From positions 5,022,093 to 5,086,092 of the forward strand of contig CM068590.1 of assembly GCA_035048485.1 (NCBI GenBank): a stretch of 64,000 nt of DNA, given 5' to 3'. Within the stretch, counting starts at the first letter, position 1, and every line of letters starts with the position of its first letter. Positions 1-13,020 of the stretch are shown here, one piece after another. The DNA comes from Pteria penguin (lineage: Eukaryota; Mollusca; Bivalvia; Pterioida; Pteriidae). The notes beneath the pieces are model-generated. The model was not told where the DNA came from. It ran no database searches and was given only the letters and a program-made list of their open reading frames with translations. A program made the translations under genes and the position numbers.

Positions 1-98
1 CCTATACAGAAAGCGTCTTCACAGCTCAGACATTCATACTGCGCCGGATTGTCACAACCATCGACATCACAGGGTACCGGTCGCTGGAAATCTGCCAT
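1..98 (-). CDS. B-box protein, N-terminal part, cut by the window edge
   Basis: The reading frame begins at an ATG on the minus strand (complement of 96-98) and runs off the left edge after about 32 codons. It carries the same B-box type 1 cysteine pattern (C-x4-C-x7-C-x2-C-x4-C) as the complete gene at 13339-14946, and the DNA around the start is nearly identical to 14860-15000. The two are therefore tandem paralogs in the same orientation. The rest of the protein, probably a second B-box, coiled coil and propeller, lies outside the window. A CAGGTGAGA sequence 15-20 bases before the ATG is kept in both paralogs and looks like a splice donor, so a 5' UTR intron is possible. Confidence 0.8.
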   Translation of the reverse strand, partial: MADFQRPVPCDVDGCDNPAQYECLSCEDAFCI

Positions 99-1859
99 TT
101 TGTTTTAAAATTCTCACCTGCGATACTGATTCCTACGAACTGTCTTCAGTCGATGAAAAGCAAAACCTACAAATAAATATGATTGCCAAAATTAGGTATT
201 TAGTTTGAAATAAAAAGCTTTTACACATTTTTATATGATATTCCAAGGTTATTTTACAAACTGCGCAATCCGCAGGGAACTGAGTCACTCTTTACATTTT
301 GTGCATTTTACCACAAAACTGCCCGATCCCCATTTCTCGGGCCTTTCCGTCTCTCAATCAGAAAAAAACAACCTCGGGGAAACCCTGGTAAAACATATAA
401 ATCCAGAAAAAGACTTACACGTGTTGTTTGAAAACAAACAAAACAATAACAATAACCAAAACAAAACACCAACCCCCCCCCCCCCCCCCCAACGCCGAAA
501 AAAATAATCCCTAGACATATGTGTGTATATGTCTCTGAAAAAAGAGAAACGTAAAAAGAATCTTCCTTTTTTTCTTATTCATATCTTTAGAAAAGTGTTT
601 TTATCAAGAGAATATTTAATACAATCATCCATAATCATCATGTGTCTCATAATGCATTTGTGGTTGTTTTTCCAAGCCTACCCACTGACCGGCCGGGAAA
701 TGGGGTTGCATCCGCAACATGTAGAATAGATGAGTTTCATTCGCAGTAATTTAGTTGTAGTTGCCTCCAGTTGTCGGCCAAATTTGTGTTTAAGCACGAT
801 ATTTTGCCTCATATTCATACTAAGTTTAATTAAGTTGATGATATTTATACTTCTTTAGAAACCTTTTTACATTGTCCAATACCTCAAAATTTGCATAAGC
901 AATAACACAGGAAATATTCCTAGTTTGAAGAAATTACCTACATTATTTGGTTGATTTCTGAAAAAATATTCCGCTATATATATCAAGTATGGCGGGCAGC
1001 TTGTAACAAGAGAAGTAACTCTAATATAATTTAATGCCAATGAAACGTATGTACATGTATTAGTGTGTAATTTCTATTCATCTGTTAACGGTTTCTTCAT
1101 TATCTCTATATTCTGTGAAGTGTTATTTATGTGAACATGTTTGTATATCTTGTAATATTATTATCAAAGGACCCTTAAATTTTATAAAACGATTCTTAGA
1201 AAAATGCAACAAAAAGGAGCTTTTAACAATGAGTACTTTAAGGTATTCTGTCATGCAGTGACATTAAAATATATTGATCTTCCAACTGAACTTTGCAGCG
1301 CTGGTGATGAAATGGGGAATGTTTTATACTGTAACATTTCATTACGTAAGTTTGTATTTTTTTTAGTCTAAATTCAAAGAAAAATGTATATTTAGCGGAA
1401 GCATTCGAACTTTCTCTGATTTTATTTTTGGGTACTTATTGATGAGTCGTAATACGTTGCAGAATTGAATCTTCCCAATAATTAAAACAAAAACAAAAGA
1501 AGACAAGACAAAAACAAACAAACAAACACACACAGAACAATCCCAAAATAAAACAAATCAAGGAGACCAAATGGACCTATATCTCTCACATGTATGATGG
1601 TTCACATTCACATGACTGCTTGATGAAACTCAGATACGTATTTTCTCCTGCTTATTGTGCTTTTGACAACCGACCAAAGACTTTAAACTTGCTTCTGTAC
1701 AATTACAGAGCATGTTTTAAAATATATATCCTCGTGTGGGCTTAATTCATGGTAGCAAAAAGCTTTCCTGAATTACAACGTTTATCGGCCATATATCCTA
1801 TAAATATAAACAGTGATACTGACATACTGACCCTCAGATCTATAGGCCTCCTTCCCTTT

Positions 1860-2742
1860 TAATAAGATTTTAAATCACTTCTGTTTAAAAGAACTTGACC
1901 TGTAAAATATTTGACATATGATCAAATTCTTAGGAGCATTTAACAATATATGATGATATGAAAATAACTTGGAACAAATAATTTCAATCTTTTCTATCAG
2001 ATATGATCCAGACCTTTGACCCTTTGATCCCAAAAAGATTCTTCCTCTCTTGAAATGCATATATCCAAATTCGGTTTGAATATGATAAAAGGCACTTGAG
2101 TTATCATCCGGAAACCAATGTGTGACAGAATGACAAAAGGCGAACAAAGCAGACACTTAATGCATTCCTCTATTCCTGGCGAGGGCATAAAAAATCAAAA
2201 GAATTACACAAAATTGTGCACAAAACTCCGAAAAAAGATGAAGTCAGAATTGCTTTTTCGATTTATTACAATTGGGCGGTAACGGCATAACACTTCCTCG
2301 TACTGGTATTACACTTGGTGGTACTGATAAAACATCAGGTGGTTCTTATAGAACACTGGGTTGTATTTCTAAACACTGGGTAGCTCTAATATTGTACTTA
2401 GTGGTACTGATAGAATATAGGTTGGTAGAAGATTGAAATCGCAACCTATTGCAAGCCATGTATGTGAAGATGTAGTGGTCTTAACTCTATTTAATGATTG
2501 ACTTAAGTTATCTTATGATGGTATTATTTGAAGGTTGTCTAAACTATGTCTCTGATATATTTTTGGGTCTTTAATGTTAATTTCTGACCACACTTTTAAT
2601 AAGATTTTAAATCACTTCTGTTTCATAGAAGTTGACCTGTAAAATATGTGATATATGATAAAATTCTGAGGAGCATTTAATCATATATGATGATATGAAA
2701 ATAACTTGGAACAAACAATTTCAGTCTGTTTTATCAGATATT
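1860..2742. repeat. Direct duplication of about 145 bp (1860-2005 and 2598-2742)
   Basis: Both blocks begin TTTTAATAAGATTTTAAATC and continue in parallel through a GATGATATGAAAATAAC stretch to a TATCAGATAT end, with a few substitutions. The region between holds diverged 21-bp minisatellite units (about 2270-2440). No coding potential seen. Confidence 0.75.
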
Positions 2743-5700
2743 ATCTAATGATGGTATTATTTGAAGGTTGTCTAAAATATGTCTCTAATATCTTTTTGGG
2801 TCTTTAATGTTAATTTCTGACCACACACTCTAACAATCTGTTTTTAATTCCCTAATATCTTAACTCAGGTACTTTTCCTGAGATATTATTTACAACACAC
2901 GATCATAGTTTTCTTCTGTATTGTTTTTAGGGTTTACCTTGCACGTGTTTTACAAAAACTAACAGGGTATCGGCGAACACCCTGTCAGAAATTGAATTTC
3001 TCTGCGAGGCGTTTACCGATACAGGTAAGGGGTGAGATGTCAATATCACCAAAACGAAAGTACAGTAAATAAAATAGGGCGACTGACATTTACTATCTTC
3101 CATCAAATCATAAGTGGCACAAAATAGGTCTTCTAATAGTATAATGTGATAATTTTCTATTTGATTCAAAATTTTTCTATTTTGGGGATTCCCATGTCCG
3201 ATATCGAGGTTTCATTTTACAAAAACAAATATAAAGCTGGTCGGCATGAGTATGTATGGAACGTCATTACTTCCTTATTATTCCTCTTGTTATATCAATC
3301 TATCAAATGGACGCAACGCTCGGTATTAATGACATAACACTGGGTGGTAACGGTATAACAATTGGTGGTGCTGATCATTATACATGGTGGTACTAAGAAA
3401 ATATCTGCTGGTACTGATAGAACACTGGGTGGCATTTCTATACACTGAGATGTGTTGATATATATGATATTTAATGTTAGTGATAAAATATAGGTTGGTA
3501 CTAGATTGAAGTCGCCACCCATTGCATGCCATATATACGAAGATGTAGTGGTCTTAATTCTATTGAATGATTAGCTTTAGTTTTCTTTTGATGTTCCATT
3601 ATCGGATGGTTGTCAAAAATATGTTCCTAATACCGTGTATCGAGCCTGCATTGTTAATTGCTGCCCTCAATTTGAGAATGTTTTTTAATTCTCATATCAC
3701 TGAATTCATGAAATGTTTTGTTGGATATTACTAACGCACACTACCATAACTTTATCTGTATTGTTGTGTGTTCTCTCTTTTCTTAATACATTGTTTAGGT
3801 CAGGTTGAAAATAGCCAGACGATGGAATTTTATTTTTACCATGTTTCAATACCCGTATTGTTGTCAGTTATCAAATCCATAGTGTAAATATAATTGATGT
3901 TATATAGTAAAATTTCTGCGAAGGTTTGCGCTGATCCCAGGTTCCCGTAGACATGATCAGATATTGTCTTGATGTAAAAAGGGTCGTTTCCACTGCCTTG
4001 CATAGAGTATCATTCCATGCACGATAACTTTAATTCTAACTCAGAATTGCATTACATAATCAAGACTGACCACGACCGTAAAATTTATTTCTCTTCATTA
4101 TATATTTATAAATGAAACAATATTTAGTAAATAATGGGAAACGTAACGACTGCATTGCCCCATCCACACCTTTCCATGTGATAAAATCTAAAAATGGGTA
4201 ACAGCCGTCAATTCAAACTTAATTTATGTCGATTCTTGCTCGGATGCACATAGGCAAGAGTTTAAAATGTCAATATCACCAAAACGAAAGTATCATAAAT
4301 AAATTAGTATTGCTTAAATACAATATCTTATATCAAATCACAAGTGCACTCTTCCTAACACGGAATTTGTCTTCTAATAGTAAGATATGCCCATTTTCTA
4401 TTTGATTCAGAATTCTCCTACACTGGGAATTCCCACGTCTCATATCGAGGTTCCACTTTATGAAAACATATATAAACCGATTGGCATGGGTATGTATGGA
4501 ACGCCATTACTGCCTTAGGATTCCTCTTGCTATATTAGTCTGTTAGGTGGAAACAACACTGGGTGGCAATGATATTACACTGGACGATAACGATATACCA
4601 ATCGGTGGTGCTGGTATTATACTTGATGGTATCGGTTTGTACTAATAGAACACTGAGTGGCATTTCAGCGCTGAGTAATGCTCAATCATACTTAGTAATA
4701 CTGATAAAATATAGCTTGGTACTAGATCGAAGTCGTCATCGAGACAACAATTTCCTTCCTTGTTTCATATCCTACGCAAATAATTCCCCCAAAAATTAAT
4801 GTTTACATCTGTTTCAATTTATTTACCAGTGTATTTTATATTTATAGTGATTTGAACATGCCCTCTGTTAGAAAAGAGTTTGATAAACATTATAGAAATG
4901 ATATTAAAGGTTTTTGGTGTATTTCTGAGTTTGTCACGAGGCTGAAATGCTGTCGCATGAATACACTACTGCAAGACTTGAGAGTGAGGTCATAGGGGTC
5001 TAGATGTATATTGATAGATATTTTGAGTTTGGTGTATGCATTTTTTTCTAGATGAAATGACAGCTTTTATGTATTATAACAACATACATAAATTTCTGAA
5101 AAAAAAATTAAGCAGTGAGATGTTTTGCACTGATTTTTTAATTTACAAAGGAAACAACAGGGAAAATGTAGTCTACGGTCCTATGTGAGGTTGTAGTGGT
5201 CTTAACTCTATTAAGTGAATGACTTAAGTAGTTTTAGGGTGTTCCGTTATCTCAATTTTGTCTAAAACATGTACCTAATATCTATCTGTGTCTGTAATGT
5301 TAATTTCTGCCCAAACTCTCTTAAATCTGTTTTGAATTCGCAAATATCTAAACTCATGAATTCTTTTCTTAGATATTGCTAACAAAACACCTCCATAGCT
5401 TTTATATGTATTGTTTTCTGTCTTTCCTTTATACATTGCAAAGTTCAGGTGAAATTAGTCAGAAGATTGAATGTTCTTATTTACCATGTTTCAACCCCCA
5501 TTATGATGTCAATTATCTAGTCCACATGATTCTATTTAAATAAAAATTATATAGTAATTAGCTGGAGGGGTAACGAATGCAATGCCCTACCCACTTCCTT
5601 CCTTTTAATAAAGCCATAAAATGGATACTCTTCAAAAATAGATTTATCTATTAAAATTTGTTATAGAATTCTATCAAAATTAACAGAAGTGCAAACACTT

Positions 5701-6600
5701 TCTTACGTGTTAGATCATGATTGCGGCGATCAATGTTCAGTGCGACTTCTTTCTGTATTCGTATCATGTCTTGTTTGTATGCACTGATATAAAAGGTGAA
5801 ATGTCAGTATCACCAAACCGAAAGTACAATAAATAAAATAGAGTGGCTAACATGTATTGCCAAATCACAAGAATTCTTCCTATCACGGAACCTGCCTTCA
5901 AATAGCATAATGTGACCATTTTCTTTTTTTCAGAAATTTCTTCTATTTTGGGAATACCTTAGCCTCATATCGAGGTTCCATTTATAAAAAACAGAAATAA
6001 AACCGGTCGGCATGAATATGTATGGAACCCCATTACTGCCCTAAGATTCTTCTTTTTATATCATTCCTTTATCTGGATATAACGCTGGTTGGTGCTGATA
6101 TAACACTGGGTAGTACTTGTATCACATGGGATGATATTGATTTTACACTGAGTGGTACTGATATGACACTGGGTGGTCCTTGTATCACATGGGGTGGTAT
6201 TGATATTACATTGAGTGGTACTGACGTGACACTGGATAGTGCTGTTATTACACGGGGTGGTATTGATTTTACACTGAGTGGTACTGATATGACACTGGGT
6301 GGTCCTTGTATCACATGGGGTGGTATTGATATTACACTGAGTGGTACTAATATGACACTGGGTGGTCCTTGTATCACATGGGGTGGTATTGATATTACAC
6401 TGAGTGGTACTGACGTGGCACTGGATGGTGCTGGTATTACACGGGGTGGTATTGATTTTACACTGAGTGGTACTAATGTGACATTGGTGGTACTGTTAAC
6501 TGGATGGTAATGATATAACGCCAGTGATAATGATAAAAATCTAGTCGGGCAGTATTGGTATTATTCTTGGTGGTACTGATAAAATATTGAGTGGTTAAAA
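2270..6600. repeat. 21-bp minisatellite family (ACTGGGTGGTACTGATATAAC type) in four blocks
   Basis: Units of about 21 bp built on ACTGGGTGGTACTGATATAAC occur at 2280-2440, 3330-3500, 4550-4700 and, most regularly, 6070-6500. Because 21 is a multiple of three, the 6.1-6.5 kb block reads open in several frames and yields heptad peptide repeats on both strands. I regard this as a by-product of the repeat: there is no flanking coding exon or family match. Confidence 0.8.
3030..6100. repeat. Larger repeat unit (1.2-1.5 kb) containing the minisatellite, three copies, with a fourth near 19.4-19.7 kb
   Basis: A conserved module starts TCAATATCACCAAAACGAAAG and passes through a GGATTCCCATGTCCGATATC-like block to the minisatellite core. 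It recurs at about 3038-3560, 4268-4760 and 5793-6100 on the plus strand, and again at 19422-19700, where the minisatellite core is absent. Spacing is about 1.23 and 1.53 kb. A complex flank with an internal minisatellite resembles non-autonomous mobile elements of bivalves that carry core tandem repeats, but I cannot define termini or name a family. Confidence 0.6.
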
Positions 6601-7039
6601 AACCCCAATGGGTGATATTTATATAACACTGTGTTGGACAGATGTTACAATGTGTATTATGCATGGTATCACAGTGGGCTGTATTCTGTATAATACGCCA
6701 ACACATAATCGGATATTGCCATCACACAATATTATAGTATTAATACTCAATGCCATTTCGCCCAACCCAATTATATGTCATTGATACCCAGTGTTATACC
6801 ACAACCTGGGTAGAGAGACAAAGTTCAAGAACTCTGGAAAATATATCTATTTTGGAAATACATTTTGAAGATAGTCAGCATATAGATAATGATATGAAGA
6901 TAAATATAAGGCAACGGATAAATGATCTAATCACACATATAGTAAGAAAATACATATATGAATATCCAAACATATACATACAGATTTATATATATACATA
7001 TTTATACATACATTTTCAAGCATACAAACATATACAAAA

Positions 7040-7052
7040 TCACACATGTCCG

Positions 7053-7085
<33 letters not shown>

Positions 7086-7275
7086 GCATTGATCACTGAC
7101 TTACGTCCCTCTGCGAATAATAATTGTGTGTGGTCATATGGCGACGATATTTGCCTGGTGCAATGCACAGATATTTTACCTGTGCAACGGACCAACACTA
7201 AGCCATGAGAGATTTTACATGCCACGCCTACCGTGATACGTGACCTTGCTTTTTACTGTCTTATCCCAAAGACAG
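7040..7275 (-). mobile_element. SINE body on the minus strand with a TTGA tail
   Basis: The region starts with seven TTGA/ATTGA units (7056-7085), followed by the complement of the SINE body seen at 7765-8030, including the block around GTGCAACGGACC and the GACAGAAAACCGG end. The tRNA-like head is missing or decayed. The simple repeat at the 3' end is typical of SINE tails. Confidence 0.6.
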
Positions 7276-7759
7276 AAAACCGGTGTACTTAGTATACGGC
7301 GGGAATGAGACAATTTCACAAACACTTAGATGATCCAGACTGGTGACTTGTTATGAGGTATACTCCTCGGGATTTATCTTCTATTTCTAAGTAAAATCTT
7401 ATGTTTTGTTCTTATGTTTTACCATGATTATTATCTTAAATAAGAAAATATAATTAAATATATATCATCTATTATGCTTCTTCATTGAATTCAAATGTGG
7501 ATTTCAAAATATTTATAATAGTATTTGTAAAACATAAATGAAAATTTGCATTATGACTTAGGATAAAACCTAAAAAGATAAAAAGTCACCATGCATTAGG
7601 AACCTCTCGCACCTCTGCTCATAAATGAATGGTGCAGTATGTAAAACCTCAAAACGGATACGTACAGTGAAATAGGGACCTCCTAGTCACGTGATGTGCC
7701 GATAATTTCAATCACTGAGACACATGTTTAAGAACAAGTTCGTATACTGATACAAGACA

Positions 7760-8030
7760 AGCCGGTGTGGTCTGGGGTATCGCGTCGGACTCTTGATCGG
7801 GAGGCCGGGGTTCGAGTCCTACTCTGGTCATGCCGGTGTTCTGTCTTTCGGATGAGACAGTTAAAACCGAGGCCCCGTGTCGTGTTATGCATGGCACGTT
7901 AAAGATCCCTCACTGCTTCCGGTGGGTCCGTTGCAAAGTTCAAAATTTGTATGCCCCGCATCAGGCAGATGCCGTCACCATATACGTGAAATATTCGTGG
8001 TGTGACGTAAAACAAAAATCATTCAATCTA
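7760..8030 (+). mobile_element. tRNA-derived SINE
   Basis: The head has RNA polymerase III-like boxes: a box A-like GTGGTCTGGGGTATCG near 7767 and a box B GGTTCGAGTCC near 7809. The body includes GAGACAGTTAAAACCGAGGC and the tail GTGACGTAAAACAAAAATCA. Related sequences lie at 7040-7275 (minus), 25410-25645 (plus), 41450-41580 (plus), 50365-50610 (minus) and 59045-59115 (tail only). It is a repeat family, not a tRNA gene, because the remainder does not fold as a tRNA. Confidence 0.8.
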
Positions 8031-8175
8031 GGCTATGGACTGCTACGTACATGTGTGATAGAAAAATGAGATAATACCAGACTATGGACTACCATGTACA
8101 CGTGTGATAGAAAAAAGAGATAATACCAGACTATGGACTACCACGTACACGTGTGATAAAAAAATGAGATAAACA
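8030..8175. repeat. 49-bp tandem repeat, three copies
   Basis: Units start at about 8032, 8081 and 8130 with CTATGGACTACCACGTACAC and end in an A-rich GAGATAATACCA. The array abuts the 3' tail of the SINE at 7760-8030. Confidence 0.8.
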
Positions 8176-8271
8176 CACTTAAAGTTTGATAATTTGTCTA
8201 TATTTGCTTAACACATAGATAAACACATCGGATGCATGGTACTTGTATACATAGTTTGCAAAAGGTATCAA

Positions 8272-9115
8272 TGTAGCAATTATTTTCCATAGGGACACAT
8301 ATTAATGAATTGATAAGTTTCTATGAAAAAGAGTATGATTTGAACCTTCTTTTACATTTCAATAAACAGAGAGGCCCTCAATAAAGTATATATAGAAACA
8401 CAGCACAATGGCACCTGTTAGTGAGGGAGGGTTTCAAAGGAGCCCAAACCCTTCTCATTTCATTGTGTAATATTACTAAGAATATTTAATAAAAATATCA
8501 TGAACCTTCAATAATATCCCATTTATTTTACTTTATTAAATTTAAGTTACTACAAAGAGTCATTAGGATAAATTTGATGGCAAAACTGGATGGGTTGCCG
8601 ATCAAAGGGCAGATAACTCAGTCAAATTTGCAAAATTGTTCGAAAACTTCATATTTTCTATGCTGGAATGCCTTAGAATTGTTCAACTAAGAAATTCCGA
8701 GCACCACCTCCATAAATTGCTCTCTGATACGAAAAATATACCCAGGCCAAAAATGACCTAGAGAAATGAAAATATTTTATAAAGATTCTAAGTAGTCCTC
8801 CAAAGGGAAGTCCGGTACATTCAAAGTAAAATAACACAAACACTCTATATTGCAAATTTTCGGCCTCACGACATTTATCAAGTAACTGAAGAGATGCAAA
8901 TATAAATTAAGCTATGTAAAATCCATGTTTACATTTCAAAAATACACAAGCTTCTAAAAATATTGAAAAATTACTATTTTTGCTATAGCTGACAATGTAG
9001 CAATTATTTTCCATAGGGCCACATGTTGATGAATTGAGAAGTTTATTTGAAAAAGAGGATCATTTGAAGATTCCTTTACATGTCAATAAAAAGAGAGGCC
9101 CTCCACTAAAGTAAG
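8272..9115. repeat. Direct repeat pair of about 115 bp (8272-8390 and 8996-9115)
   Basis: Both copies start GCAATTATTTTCCATAGGG and end in a GAGAGGCCCTC block about 110 bases on. The intervening 600 bases hold a hammerhead-like repeat fragment (8791-8890) and otherwise nothing recognisable. Confidence 0.75.
8791..8890 (-). mobile_element. Copy 1 of a repeat with a hammerhead-like core (decayed)
   Basis: Shares AGTCCTCCAAAGGGAAGT, AACACAAACACTCT and TTTTCGGCC...TTTATCAAG with copies at 25818-26004 and 38148-38294. Read on the minus strand the core is TTGATAAAT...GGCCGAAAA. One strand of the GGCC/GGCC stem has decayed here. Confidence 0.6.
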
Positions 9116-9779
9116 ATCACCCCCATCCCCCACTAAAGTAAGATCACCAAAACAAAAAACTATATATCTCACCGTGGCTTTTCATAAAATATAAATTTGC
9201 CTTGTTTGAACTTCCCCTCAGTCGCAGGAAATGTGCTTTCTGAAAATTTAACCCATGATATGAAAAATACTGACCCATTAATTAAATAAATTTTAATATT
9301 GCTACCTGTCAACAGATCGTCCATAAATAGCATTTCAATCAAAAAGGTTTGTATCCACTTATTTTCATCCCGAGCATGCAAGACTTAGGGTAGCCAAAAC
9401 ACTTACATGACTCAAGTCAGGGTCAATTCGTACGTTGATACCAAAAGGACAGAAATGATTGGAGTTTCCTCCCGTTGACGGCCATTTGTGTGTCACTCAT
9501 GCATAATTCAACCAAAATTTAGGATTTTCCAAGATAGTTTCAAAAAGTAAACTTGCTGTTTTCCTTCAAATTTGTCTACATCATGTATTTAGAAATATTG
9601 TTGAAATTACGTATGCCTGACCCAAACAGACTGAAAAAGGCAATGACATGAAGGAATATGAAGGATGCCACCCAGCATATCAATTGAAATTTTCTTATAG
9701 AAAGTGCACGTGCCATCACATTGACTTAAAATCCAATCACCATAGTCATTGGCATTATATTTATGGTATTCTATAATTT

Positions 9780-10000
9780 CTCTCCCTCCTCCCTTTCGTT
9801 ACTTTTCCCTCCACCTTTTCGTTACCTCTCCCTCAGCACTGTCGGTGCCTCTCTTTCCAAACTGTGGGAACCTCTCCCTCCACACTCTCGGTACTTCTTC
9901 CTTCACACTGTCGGTACCTCTCCCTTCATTGTCGGTACCTCAACAGCCATACTGTCGGGACTTCTCCCTGCATACTCTTGCAACATCTTGAAACTGCCAG
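9780..10000. repeat. Degenerate pyrimidine-rich minisatellite, unit about 24-27 bp
   Basis: Units vary around ACTGTCGGTACCTCTCCCTC, about eight copies. All three plus frames stay open across it for trivial compositional reasons; I do not call a gene. Confidence 0.7.
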
Positions 10001-10564
10001 TCTGAATATTTCCAACTTTAATGAGCACTGTTCATTTACAATTTTAATTGTATAATCTACAGAGTAACACAAGTATGGTAGTAACGAGGTCACAAATCGA
10101 GTTCAAATATCCGAATTAGGTCAATCGACAAAGACCTTGACCTTTACAGTATAACGAGTACTCATCTTATAATATTTAAGTTATATCTACTTCACATATG
10201 ATCCTCGGCGTTCCTTTAAGGACATCAATCATGAATTAAACTTCTAATATTATACAATAAGTCACCACTAAACGCGTAACTTTTATCAAATGTTTCTACC
10301 CTAATTATCTGTGCTCTGTGCGACACTTATTTAGCGGACATATACTGTAAAAAAAATTTCATAGCGATAAATCATCATATTTGAGACTTAAATAATAGCA
10401 TATGTTTTTATCCGTTACACTCAAACGAAAACAAATAGTTCGTAATATATACATAAGAACTCATTAGGAATCAAGCTATAAGCAATTACAGTAATAACAG
10501 CAAGTGTCATCAGTATTAGTAATGATAATATAGGGTATCCAATTAACCACACAAACAACACTGA

Positions 10565-13020
10565 GAGAAACAAAGGGTGGGAGGGAATCATATCAAAGTG
10601 CATGCAGCAATCACGGAGCAAGAGTAACAACAGGTAGGACGGAATCATATCAAAGTGAATGCACCGATCACGGAGCAAAAGTAACAACGGGTTGAAAGAA
10701 ATCATATCAAAGAGCATGCACCGATCACGGAGCAAGAGTAACTACGGGTGAGGGGGAATCATATCAAAGTGAATGCACCGATCACGGAGAAAGAGTAACT
10801 ACGGGTGGGAGGGAATCATATCAAAGTGAATGCACCGATCACGGAGCAAGAGTAACTACGGGTGAGGGGGAATCATATCAAAGTGCATGCACCGATCACG
10901 GAGCAAGAGTAACTACGGGTGAGGGGGAATCATATCAAAGTGCATGCACCGATCATAGAACAAGAGTAACTACGGGTGGGAGGGAATCATATCAAAGTGC
11001 ATGCACCGATCACGGAGCAAGAGTAACTACGGGTGAGGGGGAATCATATCAAAGTGCATGCACCGATCACGGAGAAAGAGTAACAACGGGTGGGAGGGAA
11101 TCATATCAAAGTGCATGCACCGATCACGGAGCAAGAGTAACAACGGGTGGGAGGGAATCATATCAAAGTGCATGCACCGATCACAGAACAAGAGTAACTA
11201 CGGGTGGGAGGGAATCATATCAAAGTGCATGTACCGATCACGGAGCAAGAGTAACAAAGGGTGGGAGGGAATCATATCAAAGTGCATGCACCGATCACGG
11301 AGCAAGAGTAACAACGGGTGGGAGGGAATCATATCAAAGTGCATGCACCGATCACGCAGCAAGAGTAACAACGGGTGGGAGGGAATCATATCAAAGTGCA
11401 TGCACCGATCACGGAACAAGAGTAACAACGGGTGGGAGAGAATCATATCAAAGTGCATGCACCAATCACGGAGCAAGAGTAACTACGGGTGAGGGGGAAT
11501 CATATCAAAGTGCATGTACCGATCACGGAGCAATAGTAACAACGGGTGGGAAGGGATCATATCAAAGTGCATCTACCGAACACGGAGCAAGAGTAACAAC
11601 GGGTGGGAGGGAATCATATCGGGTGGGAGGGAATCATATCAAAGTGCATGCACCAATCACGGAGCAAGAGTAACTACGGGTGAGGGGGAATCATATCAAA
11701 GTGCATGCACCGATCACGGAGCAAGAGTAACTACGGGTGAGGGGGAATCATATCAAAGTGCATGTACCGATCACGGAGCAAGAGTAACAACGGGTGGGAA
11801 GGGATCATATCAAAGTGCATGCACCGATCACGGAGCAAGAGTAACAACGGGTGGGAGGGAGTCATATCAAAGTGAATGCACCGATCACGGAGCAAGAGTA
11901 ACAACGGGTGGGAGGGAATCATATCGGGTGGGAGGGAATCATATCAAAGTGCATGCACCGATCACGGAGCAAGAGTAACTACGGGTGAGGGGGAATCATA
12001 TAAAAGTGCATGCACCGATCACGGAGCAAGAGTAACTACGGGTGGGAGGGAATCATATCAAAGTGAATGCACCGATCACGGAGCAAGAGTAACTACGGGT
12101 GGGAGGGAATCATATCAAAGTGCATGCACCGATCACGGAGCAAGAGTAACTACGGGTGAGGGGGAATCATATCAAAGTGCATGCACCGATCACGGAGCAA
12201 GAGTAACTACGGGTGAGGGGGAATCATATCAAAGTGCATGCACCGATCACGGAACAAGAGTAACAACGGGTGGGAAGGGATCATATCAAAGTGCATGCAC
12301 CGATCACGGAGCAAGAGTAACAACGGGTGGGAGAGAATCATATCAAAGTGAATGCACCGATCACGGAGCAAGAGTAACAACGGGTGAGGGGGAATCATAT
12401 CAAAGTGCATGCATCGATCACGGAACAAGAGTAACAACGGGTGGGAGGGAATCATATCGGGTGGGAGGGAATCATATCAAAGTGCATGCTTCGATCACGG
12501 AGCAAGAGTAACAACGGGTGAGGGGGAATCATATCAAAGTGCATGCAGCAATCACGGAGCAAGAGTAACAACAGGTAGGACGGAATCATATCAAAGTGAA
12601 TGCACCGATCACGGAGCAAAAGTAACAACGGGTGGGAGGAAATCATATCAAAGTGCATGCACCGATCACGGAGCAAGAGTAACAATGGGTGGGAGGGAAT
12701 CATATCAAAGTACATGTACCGATCACGGAGCAAGAGTAACAACGGGTGGGAGGGAATCATATCAAAGTGCATGTACCGATCACGGAGCAAGAGTAACAAC
12801 GGGTGGGAGGGAATCATATCAAAGTGCATGTACCGATCACGGAGCAAGAGTAACAACGGGTGGGAGGGAATCATATCAAAGTGTATGCACCAATCACGGA
12901 GCAAGAGTAACTACGGGTGAGGGGGAATCATATCAAAGTGAATGCACCGATCACGGAGCAAGAGTAACTACGGGTGGGAGGGAATCATATCAAAGTGCAT
13001 GCACCGATCACGGAGCAAGA
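10565..13020. repeat. 57-bp tandem array, about 43 copies
   Basis: The unit runs from GGGTGGGAGGGAATCATATC through AAAGTGCATGCACCGATCAC to GGAGCAAGAGTAACAAC, 57 bases. Variants (GGGTGAGGGG, AGTGAATGC, ATGTACCG) recur in blocks. Three places carry an extra 20-bp duplication of the GGGTGGGAGG-GAATCATATC segment, starting at 11621, 11926 and 12459. Their spacings are 305 (5x57+20) and 533 (9x57+20), so the array has a higher-order structure. As 57 is 19 codons, at least two plus frames and one minus frame stay open over long stretches. The array ends about 320 bases downstream of the B-box gene. Confidence 0.95.

Larger units (their letters stand above)
1..6100. repeat. Left copy of a segmental duplication
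   Basis: Blocks of this stretch occur in the same order at 14860-19700. 1-180 matches 14860-15020 (gene start). 300-440 matches 17090-17210. 985-1370 matches 17245-17640, including a well conserved block with TTAACGGTTTCTTCATTAT. 1380-1500 matches 18860-19090. 5560-5850 matches 19140-19460, with a conserved CATGATTGCGGCG block. Identity is patchy but order and orientation agree, which fits an old tandem duplication of a B-box gene and its upstream flank. The stretch 1500-1860 shows no gene. Confidence 0.75.

Noticed and set aside
6022..6510. 162-codon plus frame and a 102-codon minus frame with heptad peptide repeats
   Set aside because: By-product of the 21-bp minisatellite; the opposite strand is equally open and the frame breaks with the repeat.
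7760..7830. Possible tRNA gene
   Set aside because: Box A and B are present but no cloverleaf can be drawn, and the sequence continues into a SINE body with other copies in the window. The same holds for 25408-25490 and 31559-31630.
10565..13020. CRISPR array
   Set aside because: Units are contiguous without unique spacers and the DNA is eukaryotic.
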